In this document: one piece after another, positions 1 through 14,200 of the stretch
How positions within the stretch are numbered: the first letter of the stretch is position 1
Layout: every line of letters begins with the position of its first letter
Origin: Anisakis pegreffii
Lineage: Eukaryota > Nematoda > Chromadorea > Rhabditida > Anisakidae
NCBI GenBank assembly: GCA_035041965.1
Contig: JAPYMA010000197.1
Coordinates: 1 to 64,000 of the forward strand
Direction of reading: 5' to 3'
Length of the DNA: 64,000 nucleotides
Program-made: the position numbers and the translations under genes
Notes under the pieces: model-generated
What the model saw: only the letters and a program-made list of their open reading frames with translations
Told to the model about the DNA's origin: nothing
Database searches by the model: none

Positions 1-415
1 AATATTGTACTTCGTTCAGTTACGTATTGCTGAAAGTACTGCAAATACGTAAGCGGAAGCGCCTGAACATTGTATCGTGGCTCGTTAACAAAACGTCTGA
101 GGCGGACACATAACTTTAAACTGAACGACTCACTGTTTTCATTTGTTTTGACATGAGAACGAATGATCCTTATGCGAACAAAACGGGTGAAACGTAAAAA
201 ACAATTCATCAAAGAACGGTAATCGAATAAAAATGAATTGTGCTGCGTTGATCTCGCCACACTGATCGGGTGCACTACTTCTAATGCCCCATGCCTCGCC
301 ACACCTCTGATTTTACTGTCAACTGTACTATATATCAAGGATAATAATGAATTGACGAATTGATAAATAAACGTTGATTTGAAAGACAAACTTGTTGATA
401 TTGGAAACATTCAAC

Positions 416-3400
416 AGGTGGTGATTGGGGTTCGTTATCGGTTGATGAGCCAAGAGAGCACAGTTCGGCGGAAAGTGCCATAATAGCTTAAATATTTAGT
501 CACTTCACCGATTTTATTCGAAGAAATCAAAATATGAAAATAGAAACGAATAATCAGAGCAAAAATAAATGCTTTCGTCTATATGCGCTGAAATTCGCAT
601 GAACAAGTCGATAATTTAATTGCTAGTCATTGCGATGATTCACTTCAACAAAACTGAAACTTTACTTCCATAATTCAAAATTATTTTTATTAGACTGAAC
701 TAGGCCTTCCCAGAGTTTCGCATGACGATAGGAAATTCATTTCGATATTGACAAAAACAAGCGTTCGTTCACTTGTATTTTCACGCCATCATAAAACATT
801 CAAGTTTTCTTCGAAAATTGGAAAGTCTTTAATGACAAACAAACGTTTCAACTTCTCTCGAAAACACATCAACTTTTTCTTCGGAAGTTGAAACGTCTGC
901 AAGAGAACAACAGCAAACAAGTACATAAAACTGATCAATAAATTTTTATTGCTCTTAGAACATCCGTATTTCCAATAAATTAATTGGAAAAGATTCTAAG
1001 AAATGATTCTCAGACCTCAATGGCTAATCTAATGAAACGTAAGTGAACACAATTCAGTTAAGTAAACAAGCGATGCGCTAAGAGAATGTTGTTCGATAGA
1101 TGATAATAAATGGTGAAGAAAATTGTAAAATTATTTCTAAAAACTATTTTTGGAATTTAAAAATACCAGTTTCAGTGAGTATACTAACGGTTCGTGCGAA
1201 TTTGATACACTAAAAAACTATCATTCATTGGAAGAAATTAACTCTCTCGCTCTCTCTCCCTTTGATAATAGTTTATTTTTAAATCAATACAATTTTCAAC
1301 AAAAATGCTCATCTGACTGCACATAATCTCTTTATCATTACTGTAAAATAATTCTGCTGACAAATTTCATTGGCCGACATCATAAAATGATATTAACACA
1401 TGCGATAGCAGCAGTAATCGAACCATCATGATAATAAAATTAGTGATTAATAATGGTAATTCTGACAGAAAACGGTTAGTAATGTTAATTAGAACTGAAT
1501 TCTTAAAATACCACTAATAACTTTGATAATCTCTAAAATTTAACTTTTAATGATGACAACGTTAAATAGCAGTAACATTATGAATACTAGTAGTGATGAT
1601 AATGACAAGGAATTTATACGTAACTAAATGAACTACCAAGATGGTCAGAAGATGGATCTGCGATTTCTTCGGCACTCACCAATGAAGCGACACCCAATCT
1701 GGTTGCTTCGTTCAACGCTATAAATCAAATAATTGAACAATTCAATTGTAATTCATATTCAGAATAAATTGTCCGAATGCTGCAGATGTTAACTACAATG
1801 CGATAGCGCTCAGAGTGTTAGCTAGACTTAATTATAATAGATGATTCGGATTTTCCAATATAGACAGAATTGAAGAAAATATCTGGCGATTCAAGGTGAT
1901 CCGTTCAAATAATAAGAATACCTTTACGAATGTTATGCACACATTTAGAATATGTGTTTGGTTGTGAGTGAATATCATTAGCATCCAACTCACCACCAAC
2001 TGCATTAATTAATTCACACAAAATTAAGCCATCCTTCCAGCAACTCTCAAAATCATTGACTCCTCTATTAGGAAGTATCTGTAATTCATTGAGTTCATTA
2101 ATATGATTGCTTCATATTCATGTACTAATCAAATAAATCCATATGATAAGTGCTTGTCAGAATACCAATATACAGGGTTTTATAATAGGAGGGAGAAATT
2201 TATGGAAGGTTTATGGTTTGAGGGAGGAAAACTGTGAGGCAGTCTTTCTTTATGAATGCTGTCACAATTTGTTTACACAGATATTTCTTTGCAAACAGCC
2301 AATTCACATTCGGACATACACATTTTCCCCTTCAAACATGAAAAACCCTTATTCTCCCTAAGCAAGTTTCTACTCGATTTTCAATCTTTTTTTGCATTTC
2401 CAGTCAGTTTCTCACAATCAATCAGCAAAATTTTCCACATGTGTTCATTGGGAATTAACTTGTGAATGTGCGCAGATATGAAAGAGATGAATCACGAAAT
2501 TCATTTTAAATTAATCTGAACGATGAAGGCAATTACTGGCAATGGGCAGTTTGCTATAGTGATTATAACTTAAACGAATGCCTTCACAATTGTTCAGTTT
2601 ATCGAAAACTTCAGATGTCATTATCGTGCAACTCTGGTCGTTGACCAGGCGATTGAAAGTAATTAAGCTGTAATAAGAAGACGGATCGGAAATGGTTTAA
2701 TCGGGTTGCATTTCAAAGCAACTTAGCACGTAACTCGAAAAACTCACCTTCTTCACATTGTTCAGTGCGGCTTTATAAGCGGGACCATTAGGTTTAATAA
2801 AATAGGACAAATATGTGATCAACGATAATTCGTCTAGTTCTTCCGATGACAAATCATTCGCTGATATTATTGATGGTATTTCCAAATGTTGTTCTGCTAA
2901 GTTGATTGCTTTTTCGCAATTCATCAATCTTAACGAACAGTTCTTATTTTCCTATCGAAAACATCGATTATTCGGATCAGCATTCTATCCAAAACACATC
3001 CTTCGAACATCAATACATGCTGTCAGCACTAATCATTAATCAACAGAGTATGTTTACGAATTGCAATAAATGAAAAGCGAACGCATCATCAGTTCGAAGG
3101 TGTCGCCATTCAGCGCATAAACCTGGCTGACAGTAGTCAATTAATGCACTCAGGGCACGTCCATCGTTCCAGTTCGAACGGAAATTTGTTATTTTCAGTT
3201 CCGATAAAACACCCTGAAGCTTCAGTTCGATCAGCACTTGGGATGGTAAATTGCAGATGTGTATGTTGAAGTAAGATCATCGAAAATCATCGAAAAGAAT
3301 TTCAATATGTTTCATATGGTAAGGAGATTACTTGCTGTGATTCTGCCGACATGAAATCTTTGGAAAGCCAGAAGGACAAAAAACGTAATGCGAAATGACT

Positions 3401-6357
3401 TGAAATATTCAATAAACTAAATTGCAGCAATAGACAAACTTGTAGCCATGCCATGATGAGCTTCTTTGGTGGATTTTTGTTCTGTGAATTGATATGATAA
3501 TGCTGAATCAAACACCACACTAACGCCAGTATCAGTTTTATATTGCCTTGCACAATATCATGGGCTCCTGAATGCAATTATTCTATTTAGTTACTTATAC
3601 GAATACGTCTTCACATATTTATCTTCACATATTTATTATCTTCGAGCATATTTATCTTAATTAGTTTAGCCGAATTTGGAAGCAGACATTTGAAGTTTCC
3701 AAAAGTAACGAACTCATTTTCTGCGTTAATACAATCGTTGGTTACATTGTAAATCATCCATTGAGTGAAACTTTTGATCAAAATTTAGAATGCAGTTCGT
3801 AAAGATAATTAAACATAAATAGATTCTTCAATTATAAATTCACACTTCCGAAGACATTGGATTTAAGGAATGAGCATTCCATTCTTTGCACTGATTGTGA
3901 GCTAATTTGAATGGGGCAACTGTTCTGAATTATGCTCAACTGGAATTCATGAATACAATAAAACACCGCACACGACAATGAAGTGACATGAAATAATCAA
4001 ATATGAATTGGAAATTTAAATCGTTAAAATGAAATACATTTAAAATGAAAACGAATTCTAAAATGATACCAATATTAACCAATTTGACACCATCTTCTTT
4101 GAGTGCATCAAGTGCCATTTGCACATTCATTACCATTTGAACCTCAGTCGGTTCATTACGGAAGATTCTACCTCTACATTTTCTCTGAAATCAATGCTCA
4201 GATTTATACGTTCATCCATAACTAATCATTTGTATTTTGTTTTGCATGAGCATCTTCACCAGTTCATTGGCTAAGCATGACTACAATTCGAATTATTCAT
4301 TCGGTCATAAAAGTCACTCTTGAAGTATGACTACAAAACTCAACACATGATCATCTATAAGGATGTCCAAAAGATTGATTCTGATGGGAAAATAAGTTGG
4401 CTGAAGAATATCATGAAACTGAGAATTACAGTGACGAATGAAACGAAGCGAAATGAAATATAACCTTTTGCAATATCTCAACAACAGCAATTAGAATAAT
4501 ACCATCTTCCAAATCTTTACTCAAATCGTCGATGATTAAGTTGGTGCCATTTAACTGTAATATGGAGCAATTAACTCGTCTTTGCTCAAAACTAGAGTTG
4601 GGTAGCTGCACACTGAAAATCTTTGGCCATCAACCGGAAATGACTGATGGGCTGGTGGCCTAGGCAAACCGAACTCCGGCAACCACTGATCGAAGCTTGG
4701 TGGTAACAGATGGGGTGTTCGGTAGTCGACGGTTATTTGCAATCACCGATTTAGCAACGATAAAAACCAATTCAACAAAATTTGGTGTTATCATTTCTAA
4801 ACTGTTCAATTAAAGTATCTCCTATCAACTCAATTTAAATGTCAATCAAAATTCTGACGAGGTTCAAAATTTGCATCTGCCGTTATTTCTATTGAACATT
4901 ATTACTAATCGTAAATAATTCATAAGTTGTTATGTTCATTACGCAAGGCATTTTGGCAGCTTTATGATTCACTCAACTATCTTCTTTCACCGATCAGCTC
5001 CAGTCGATATACTGATCGCGCTCAACATGAATCTGACATGAATTAAGTGGATGAACGGCATTGAATGCATTCATGGGAACAAGTGTGTCGATTCTGCTTA
5101 AACATTAAAGTGGGTGTTTGTTCGACTAATGAAATGCATACATGGCATCAGTGCATTATATTGAAACGATTCATTAAGAGACAATCAAATAGCGGAAGAT
5201 GGAAGGTAGTATCATTTGACAGCAGTTCAAATTTGAAACAATATGGAAAAGCAAATAATTGAACAGTGACCGGCGCTGAGCATTGTTTGTATTCAATTCG
5301 GCCATTTCCTTGAACTGCTTGGAAATGTTCTCTGAGAATGCGATATGCAAAGAAAGAAATGCGGATTATATTACTTTTGAAAAATCAATAATGTTAACTT
5401 ATAAAATAGTTGCAGATCAAAGTGAGCCGATATGAGAAATATTTCTCTGAATAAGAACTCTGAGAGCAAGATGAAAACTAATTTAAAATTAAATATTCGA
5501 TAGTTTGGTTGATTTTCAGGTTGCGATCTTTTATCATATGTTTGACACTGGATGGAAATTGACAAGACAGACGTTCGACATTTGTTGGAGGATGCTTATG
5601 AAATTTTTGTTTTTACATTGAAGTTGAGAATATGGGGTGCATCGTGATAGTAATCAGGCACTGAAATAGCCGAAGCATAAAAATAATTTACGTTTAGTCT
5701 GCATCTCATTCAAAATGCCCTACTACAACGATGATGTTGCGAACAGACTAATGATAGAATAATTGCATGTCTTCGTGAATGATGATTGTGTCTGAACAAG
5801 CGTCGCATTGTAAAATTCACAACAATCAATCAACAAATAACAATAAAAGAACAAGACAACTGAGTGACGTGTCCATTAAATGAATAGAATCCGAAGGTGA
5901 AAATTATGCAAACTCTAATAGCTACACAATGAATTTTTTCTTTTTTTCTTATCCAAATGAATATTGTTCATTCTAACTAACACCTGATAAATCACTGAGT
6001 TCTTAAATCAGAGATGAAATTAGATAAATCCGTGCGCGATATCAATCGCCACTGAAAGGATTTAGATGGTACAGGCTTTCAGGTCATTAAACTAAGCAAC
6101 CGTTAAAATGATGAAAATACAAATGGTAAAAACAAGATAACTGTCAATAATGGCAAAAATAACAGTATTATTAAAATAATCAGTGCAATCATGAAACGAA
6201 TAATAACCTGTTCATTGAGCCAATTAGTGAATGTATTAATCTGTATAAATATCCAACGTTGCTTTTGTAACTGCTTCTGATTTTTAGCAATTTGCTTTTG
6301 TAAATCGTTCGAGTTTATCGAAAAATCTACTGCCGGAGTATTGGTTGCAGAAGTCAT
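416..6357 (-). CDS. fln-2: Filamin with three tandem CH domains (N-terminal part, runs off left edge)
   Basis: Actin cross-linker; only the actin-binding end is in the window. Exons in transcript order: 6208-6357, 4465-4554, 4070-4184, 3440-3567, 3083-3213, 2748-2928, 1922-2078, 1637-1717 and about 416-486; all junctions except the last end are phase-consistent, giving about 368 aa. CH1 starts at RWIFIQINTFTNWLNEQ and continues through DLEDGIILIAVVEIL and NVQMALDALKEDGVKLVNIG. CH2 carries ITNFRSNWNDGRALSALIDY and DELSLITYLSYF. A third CH follows at once, with FESCWKDGLILCELINAVGG and IADPSSDHLAIMAL. Three CH domains in a row fit the jitterbug/FLN-2 class of filamin rather than the two-CH vertebrate type (established knowledge). 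The initiator is taken as the ATG at 6355-6357, but an upstream exon is possible. After CH3 there is a Ser/Pro linker; Ig-filamin repeats must lie to the left of the window. Confidence 0.85.
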
Positions 6358-8584
6358 CGGTGATGAAATTTTTATTCGTGTTGTTCGTATTATTGCTAAT
6401 ATTATTGCTGTGATGAGTATCACAGATAATGCAAATAACAGTATGATTGGTATGGGTGGTATTTTGAATAGAACAGTCAGAATGATAGTTACAATACTCC
6501 AAAGAACTGATATGAGACGATGACAAAATATGCGTGAATAAGCTGATTGGAAGATAAAGCAAATGATAATGATACGATATTAAAACGAAAAGAAAGCAAT
6601 TAATCATATAATAATGATAATGCTATTTATACAGATAAATAATACTAATGGATGAAGTGGTGAGGAACAGCGAGTATGTACAATACGAACTGACTATGAG
6701 TATAATAAGCTAGCAAAGTAGAATAAAGTAAATGCGCTGATGAGAATGCTCAAGTAAACAGTGTGTTTGGATTATATATTTATTCGTATGGTGTGTGTCG
6801 CCGCACAGCTCTTTTTGCTTCATCTTCAGCACAGTCATATTGTCAATAAATACAATATATCTCATAGCATTTATTATACAAGCGTTACTTTCATCAGTGA
6901 TGCTACCTTCAAACACCCTTTCTTGAAGCAGTTAACACTCCGTGCCTTATATCGTCCACACTTAACGGATTCCGCACCGATACACGTCTCTGAAATATTC
7001 GAATCCGTTTAACTTCATTCGTCATATTATATAAACGAACACTAACCCATATTCCATTACAATCTACATTTCAGATTGCTAACATATTCCAATCCATTAC
7101 AATCTCAGTGTCCATTTGTTGCATGCATCCAACGTTACCTAATCAGATTACACAATCAATAAGATTCACAACTCTCTAATGCATATCTCTTATCTCATTG
7201 AATGACTCGTGAAGTTATATTCTGTAGAATCGATTCTGCGACTTTTCCCTACTGCTAGTGACTCAATACATTTTAATAAGTGCGAAGGTTTCATATCTCA
7301 TATTGCTAAAAAGCATGAACATTTTATATCTCATACATTTATGCAATATTGTCATTTTCTAGTAATCATATGTTGTGCAAAAATTAACCAATATAAAAAT
7401 GAACACACCGACAATCTGAGGAGTGATCATCAAATAGTTCACAAATTAACCAAACAAAAACCGTGATGAATAAAAAAAAGAATATTTGCCCACCAAATTC
7501 GATGTTTGTGATTGAGATTGGTAAACATCGTACGGTTGTCCATCATCACCACTCACCATAACGACCGTCAACGCAAGCATCAAAATAATACTGCAATCAG
7601 TTGAATATCTCAGTTATATAAACTCGTGTGTGAGTCTGATAATGAAGATGATTGAGAAAGGTGACATTGAATGATAGTAATCAAAAATGAACAAATGTGT
7701 AAAGTAACCCTAAAAGTGCGATCAGAAACGGCTGATTGAAACCGAACGCGGAAATGACATTCCCCATGGCAATATCAATCAGCAACACCAACGATTGTTA
7801 TTCGTTGTAATCAGTTTTTAGCGAACAATTCATTTCGAAAGTCAACTAAGTCCGTATATGAACGCAGAGTGGTCGTTATTATCGATCTAACATCAGTTCT
7901 CACCTCTGCGCTTCAAGGCTTATTCTTATTGATGTTATCTTCCTTATATTCTTAGAGGTTTATAAAATCTTTTTTGCTGCTCATAACTAACCACTACATG
8001 CATATACATCTCTCTAGCCAATGAACCTCTTATTTTTGCATTGTATGTTTTCAGTTTCACTGCTGATAAGCATTATTTTTCAGACTTCTTTTCAAGAATG
8101 ACAATGAACTCATGTAGAGCCGTACGAACAATTTATCTTTATTACATTAGCAAGGAATGCGTGTTAGGTGAACTTTTTGATATGCATAAATCTAAAGAGA
8201 GTAAGCATTAAACACGCATATTCACAGATACATTCTAATAACTGATATTCCATTGATTTCATCCACTTACTTTCGGTACATCGACAAACACAAATGATAT
8301 TTATGATTGATAATATCTGTTCAATTCTCTTATTCAACTCAATGAATCAATACTAATGCATTAAGTGCACTGAATCGTGAATTTGAGCAAATGAAATGGA
8401 TGAAACAGAACAATTCCAGAAGTACATACTCAGTTTTGAAGGTGAGCACAAAGCCAATAGTACTCGACAAAATATCCCGGTTAGAGGGCTGTTGGATAAA
8501 TATACAAGTATAAACAAATGAATAATTCAGCAGATTAACAGAATCAATTTCATGAATGCAATGTGATGAACAAACAAATAGATA

Positions 8585-9007
8585 ATGTTGATAAAAATAA
8601 TGGTTGAGAAATATGCTGATCTATTCGGGGATTACAACGCAATCGAAATGAAATATTTAAGGAATTATTCAAGAATTCGTTCCACATCAACACGCCATTA
8701 TACGATAAATATGTTAAATTTTTCGAGTGTTTACAGTACTTTATTCTTCATATTTACTTTCACAAACAGCATCCTATTGTTCTATTTACTCAATTCCTTC
8801 TTCACCCGTATTTTAACCTCCAAACGTCATAACTATTACTGTCATTATTGCTTATGTGAGAAATATGATTATGTTGATATCGAAATTATTTTTTGGTCAG
8901 TTTGGATAACATTGTGCAATTCAAGGAGAAATGAACAGACTGAGATGCAAAAGACTAGCCGAAATGGCATTACGTGCATCATTTTGCGGCTTTTATTCGA
9001 AATGTGA
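8585..9007 (+). CDS. Hypothetical 140-aa ORF with one membrane segment
   Basis: Not recognised. The frame is open for 140 codons in strongly AT-rich DNA, longer than any other unexplained ORF here. It has a charged N-terminal third, a hydrophobic stretch at about residues 50-75, then a Cys/Tyr-rich part with CHYCLCEKYDY. No splice sites or regulatory context support it and no family motif is visible. It could be a chance ORF, a lineage-specific single-exon gene, or a remnant of a larger one. Confidence 0.25.
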   Translation: MLIKIMVEKYADLFGDYNAIEMKYLRNYSRIRSTSTRHYTINMLNFSSVYSTLFFIFTFTNSILLFYLLNSFFTRILTSKRHNYYCHYCLCEKYDYVDIEIIFWSVWITLCNSRRNEQTEMQKTSRNGITCIILRLLFEM

Positions 9008-10580
9008 ATGTTCATTAGCAAACTTCAAATCACCACTGATTACTCCAACTGACTGACATTAAAAGCCCATCATCAAATTAGTATGAAAATTATTTGGTGG
9101 TAATTTCTCAATTGTTCGACACATTGTTCGACGACCTACAATTAGTTATTGAATTTCTTGTGTCAATAATAATAAGTGGCAGGAGCCTTTAGGTTGGCTA
9201 TATGTTTATGATTGGCTTCTTAACAGCAAAGTCACGCTTTTCGATTGTTTCATTGCAATAGTATTTGCAACAGTTTGCAGTCGAAAACTCTGCAATAGAA
9301 TTTGCAAATTCGCTCTAACTTAAAAGGTTTCATTGGACCATTCTTAAAAGATTATCACGCCTTCATATTCATATCATGACGTTCACTTGTAAGCTCTAGG
9401 GATTTGCTCTCCTTTACTATAAGATACTTTGCGATGTTTTCACGATACAACTCTAGCGTGCTGAGAATGCGACTTCTTTGTAAATCACCAGGGCGACTCA
9501 AAAAATCAGAGAATGGGCAGCAAAAAAAAATAACAAATGCTAATCGATCAGTTTTTAAGGCAACTGATATTTGATGCCAACTTAATGTGAAAATACAGTC
9601 CCTATTCAATCTGGAAAAAACTGCAGTCAATAAAATGCATCGTTAATTTTGACTGATTTGAATAGGCAATAATAACGAGAAGCTGGCAATAGCACAGTGA
9701 AATATGGAAACAACTTATATTTGGGTTTAGGTTGAGACTCACATCGGAGAACCACCTAGTAGTTTAATAGACAGTTCAACTTTAATAGACACAACCATCT
9801 ACATGTCTCACAAATACTTCATGCTCGGTGCCCAGCTTTGGCCGAAATGTCATTCATCGCCACTTATCGCGACATGCCTAATCAATGCTAATGAATCCCA
9901 ATGTGCTATCATTTCAATATGTTATTTCAAGTGCAGTCAGTTGTTAAGTGTGATGCTGTGCTCTAGTTTTATGATCACAAACTCTGTATTGATACATACG
10001 TAAGTCCGAGAACGAACTAAAATAAATAAGAGATAAATTTTATTCATTTGTCACTTTCAACGACTTCCGTATTGAAATCAAAGTAAACCATCCAAGAACA
10101 ATAACAACAAAATGACAACAATGGGATGAGACACTCGTGAGGCATTTTGATTGATGAAAGAATTGACTCGCATGGTGCCAAACTCCAAAGTGCATCGAAA
10201 ATAAAACACTAAAATCCTAATTACATTCATTGTCATCGGCAAACAATAAATGAAGAGCATCAAACAAATAAAAACGAAACACAGCGACAGGTACCACAAA
10301 TAGAGATCGTTTTGCAATGAAATTTCATAAATGTTGAGAATAACAACGTCAAACAAAACAACAAATATTCTCAATCAAACACCACTAATTAGTTACATAT
10401 GAAACGATAGCACTACTCTGTTCTAAGAGAATAATCTGCAAATGAAACATTACTATAACGGCTGCAGCTGCGAAAATACATTAATGATATCAATATGCTT
10501 TTTGTTGAAGCTATACATTATCGCATTGTTTACCATTATTCTTGAACGCAATAAATCCAATTCAATAATGTAACTATCTC

Positions 10581-10738
10581 GGTAGAACAGATACGCTATT
10601 GAGACACAAAAAAGAAGGGAAAATTTACTTCAGCTGGCTAACTGATGATAACAATAAGAGGTAATATGAGTAACATCGAATTACCTTATTGGCAGAACAG
10701 ATATGTTATTTGGAAAACAAAAAAGAAGGGAAAATGAA
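10581..10738. repeat. Two-copy direct repeat, 110-bp spacing
   Basis: A block of about 46 bp beginning GGYAGAACAGATA and ending AAAAAAGAAGGGAAAA occurs at 10581 and again at 10691. It is non-coding. Confidence 0.6.
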
Positions 10739-11046
10739 AAAAAACTGATATAATCGAGGAAAAGTTACAATTACATTTCAATTCAGTACTATCCACTATC
10801 AATTATTAGTTAAATAAAATGACAGAATGCAACCTTAATGCTTGATAAATGGACATGGATATTTGGCAGATTAAAAAAATTCTTTCACTAAAAATCAAAG
10901 AAGTAACAATGATTTTTTCAAAGTTCTTATTCAATGATGATGGTATTTTGAGATGCGCTTCTATAGACTGTGTTTCGTCTTTGCTGATTACTAACAACCA
11001 TTCATTTTATTCAATTTTCCTTGATTTATTCTTCACTTAAAAATTA

Positions 11047-11052
11047 TTTATT
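11047..11052 (-). terminator. Possible poly(A) signal of rha-1
   Basis: AATAAA on the minus strand, about 200 nt downstream of the rha-1 stop codon at 11255-11257. Position and sequence fit a cleavage signal; nothing else confirms it. Confidence 0.35.
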
Positions 11053-11254
11053 TGTTATTCAAAACACATATAGACGCATCCCAAACAAAAAAAGATTCAT
11101 GACATTGGTAGCAAATGGAGAACATCAATGATCAACATAAATCGAATTTACAAGGCTTAAAGTCGACAGCACGGTTATCATCTGAATTTTTTTTCCGAAA
11201 TGAACGCCAACCGTGCGAATTCCAGATACTGCCATCGTTACTTTGATTGAATCC

Positions 11255-14200
11255 TTAGGCGGACTGGACATATGATGGTGTATATGCATTTGGTGTGTTA
11301 CTCCAATATTCATCTGACTCATTATTACCATAATTATGCACGTTCATGTCACCATACTCAGAAAATGATGATGGCGAAAGCCGATTTCGGTGGTCATAAT
11401 TTCGTGCTCCTCTCGGAGATCCGTATGAATCAATGCCTTGTCTAGGAGCTCCGTATGAATCAAAGCCTCGTCTAGGAGGTGCGTATGGATCAACGCCTCT
11501 TCTGGAAAATGCGTATGGACCGATGCCTCCTCTCGGAGATCCATATGAATCAATGCCACCTCTGGAAGATCCGTATGGTTCAACGCCTCCTCTCAAGGAT
11601 TCATATGGATCAACATAACCTCCTCTCGGAGATCCATATGAACTGACGCTTCCTCTCAGAGAATCGTATGGGTGAACGCCTTCTCCCATATATCCGTACG
11701 GATCTATACCTCCTCTCGAAGGTCCGTACAGACCAATGCCTCCTCTCGGCGATCGGTATGGACGAACGCCTGCTCCCGTGCCACTGCCAAGAAACGTTGA
11801 ATCTGTTAAAGCATTACGGATATGAACAAATCAATAATATACCATTTCGATCATGTAAATATTTCACTGCTTATTGAGGGGCTCATGAGCAGTGTATACA
11901 TTTGTTCATAGAACTCAAGTTATTACCACCTATCATAACTGAGAGAAGAATATTAATTTTTGGCTTGAAATGAGAACTGTTCATCAGAACAATTTGTTTA
12001 AAGAAACATTGTATTTGATGAAGAATAACAAAAATTATCATATAATCAATAATAGCGACAATGCACTTGCAACGTATTCATCCTACAATTAATTCATAGT
12101 CCTTGATATGAATTAGATTTGTTCGGCTACAATCACTAAACAACTTCGGATTGATTCAATTTTCAAAAATTTGAACTGATAACGCTGCCATAAATGAAAT
12201 TACTTACTACTACTACTACTACGCAATGAAGACCATGAAGAGGCGTTACTGTACGTTCCTCTAGCACTTTTACGAGCTCCCTTGAAAAATTCACTAGATG
12301 GACGTTTGCGGCTTTCCATTTCCAATCTCAAAATTAAATTCATTTCATTCATCCATTCGACGAATCTATTCGACATTTTCTATTTATTTAAACAATACGA
12401 AAATTTTGAGACGATTTCGATACAACCGTCAAAAAAAAACCTGTTCAAACTAAAACAAACTGTATTTTCAGCCAGTGCTTGTCAGGGAGCGATCCCCGAC
12501 AATGTTGCTCCCCAACTTTTTGGTTGCCCCTCCTCGGTCAATTCACTCCTTTCGGATATTTCATCGAGGGGAGAGATTTTCTTCAAAATTGCGAGGGGAA
12601 CAACTGCTGGCCGATCCTCTTCCGACTCTTTTACGGGGTCCCCTAGCCAAAAAAAAATTGTTGCTCCCCGACCAACACTATTTTCATCCGCATCAAAACT
12701 GTTTGTTCTCAACACATTCATCGTTTATGCTGCTTTAACACAACAGAGATCGAAGCTGAAAGTTTTCATGAAAAGGATTCGCTGAGTGAAACGAAAATGG
12801 ATGAACAGCACTAACGATTGACTGCGATGATCGTAAGGTACCGGAGCATTCGAGTCGAACTGATCTAGTGGATTGAAATTAGACTGCTGAAGGGATGGTG
12901 CTTTTTGAGATTTATCAGCATTCAAGGGACAGAGGTTAGGCGATGATAACTGTTTGAGGATATCGATCAATGTTTTATCCGATTCGGAGGGCTCTCCAAC
13001 CAATTCTGGATGTAAACAACTTCGTACAATGAATGCTTCAATACACGGACGCAATGCGACGATACGCGATGCATCCTTCACATTCATTCTCAATGGAATC
13101 CTTAAAGCATTTTTACTTTGACGATTAAGTCACTAACTCAATAAATAGCTAAAATGTGCACCTTAACCCGACATATCATGGCATGAAAGTATTGTAACAT
13201 AAATCGACAAAAAAATAAGCAAATCGTTGAAATGCCACTAACATATCGTCAAGCTTAACGAGTTCATCGCCGTGTGCTTCAACCTTTCGACTTCCAAATA
13301 AAAGTAACTGTATTGGTGTTATATTTGACAGCTGTTTGCATGCGATCACTTTTGTTCGTAACTGAATTGAACATATACTTTTGATTCATCTGTGGTGCAG
13401 ACACCTTACACTTAGATGCATTAGGACGCTATTGCTTCTTCTGGTACGAAAAAAATTTCGAAAATTTATTTTTTCTTCGATTCATTATCACGTCGGATGG
13501 CTTTGAGATCAGCGCAAGGCAGTGGTGATGTGATATAATCATGATAAAAGTAATAAATACAGAGCATGAAAAACCTTTTCAGAGAAAACAAAAAGCGGTG
13601 ATGGAAATGGTATGGCCTCAGAGTTATGAAACGGAGTGTTCACAGATTGTTTACTCATCAATGCAGTTGCTAATTCCATTGTATATACGCGTCGTTTATC
13701 CCGCAGATGACAAACATTTGGATAATACGCTTAAAAACATTACGTAACGTATATTTTTGTCCACCTTTTCAATAACATCGTCAGTGGCGTAGGCAGGAAT
13801 TTTTGCAAGGAAACGGCGCAAATAATCTCGTTCAGCCTTCAGAATTTGTGCCAACACTTACTTCTCCTCCTCCACATGTATCAGTCGAGCTGCATTCTCA
13901 GAAAATCCCTCACACCTTAGAGGCCCCCTCCCCAACCCGTCCTCCAATTTGCCTAACGGCCTCCATAAACTGTGTGAAAGTGAAAAAACAGTAATTCATC
14001 GTCATAACTCATAATTTATCAATTTGTCAGGACAAGCGCTGCATGTGTTTCTTACTCTGAGACGAATTAATTATTTGGTTCCCCTTAAAAAAACAGTGAT
14101 ATTTTGTAGGTGGAGCTACATAACAATTACCTACATTACAGTATAACAATTTTTTATGTTACGCGGATTGCTCCAAGCTGGAAACTAAAGGTGGGTGTCT

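Larger units (their letters stand above)
6358..11254. other. Intergenic region or 5' intron of the filamin gene
   Basis: AT-rich DNA with no conserved gene that I recognise. It holds a 140-codon plus-strand ORF (8585-9007), a short minus-strand ORF with a hydrophobic start (7446-7580), a two-copy direct repeat (10581-10738), and the 3' flank of the helicase gene. Confidence 0.6.

Noticed and set aside
4551..4742. 63-codon ORF overlapping the filamin CH1 exon
   Set aside because: It lies in a GC-rich patch in another frame. The CH1 exon starts at 4554 by a phase-0 acceptor.
10078..10374. 98-codon hydrophobic minus-strand ORF resembling a receptor fragment
   Set aside because: Hydrophobic residues follow from AT-rich antisense codons; no receptor motif is visible.
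12482..12721. 79-codon ORF in a rha-1 intron
   Set aside because: It lies almost wholly inside the hAT-like MITE and has no family motif.
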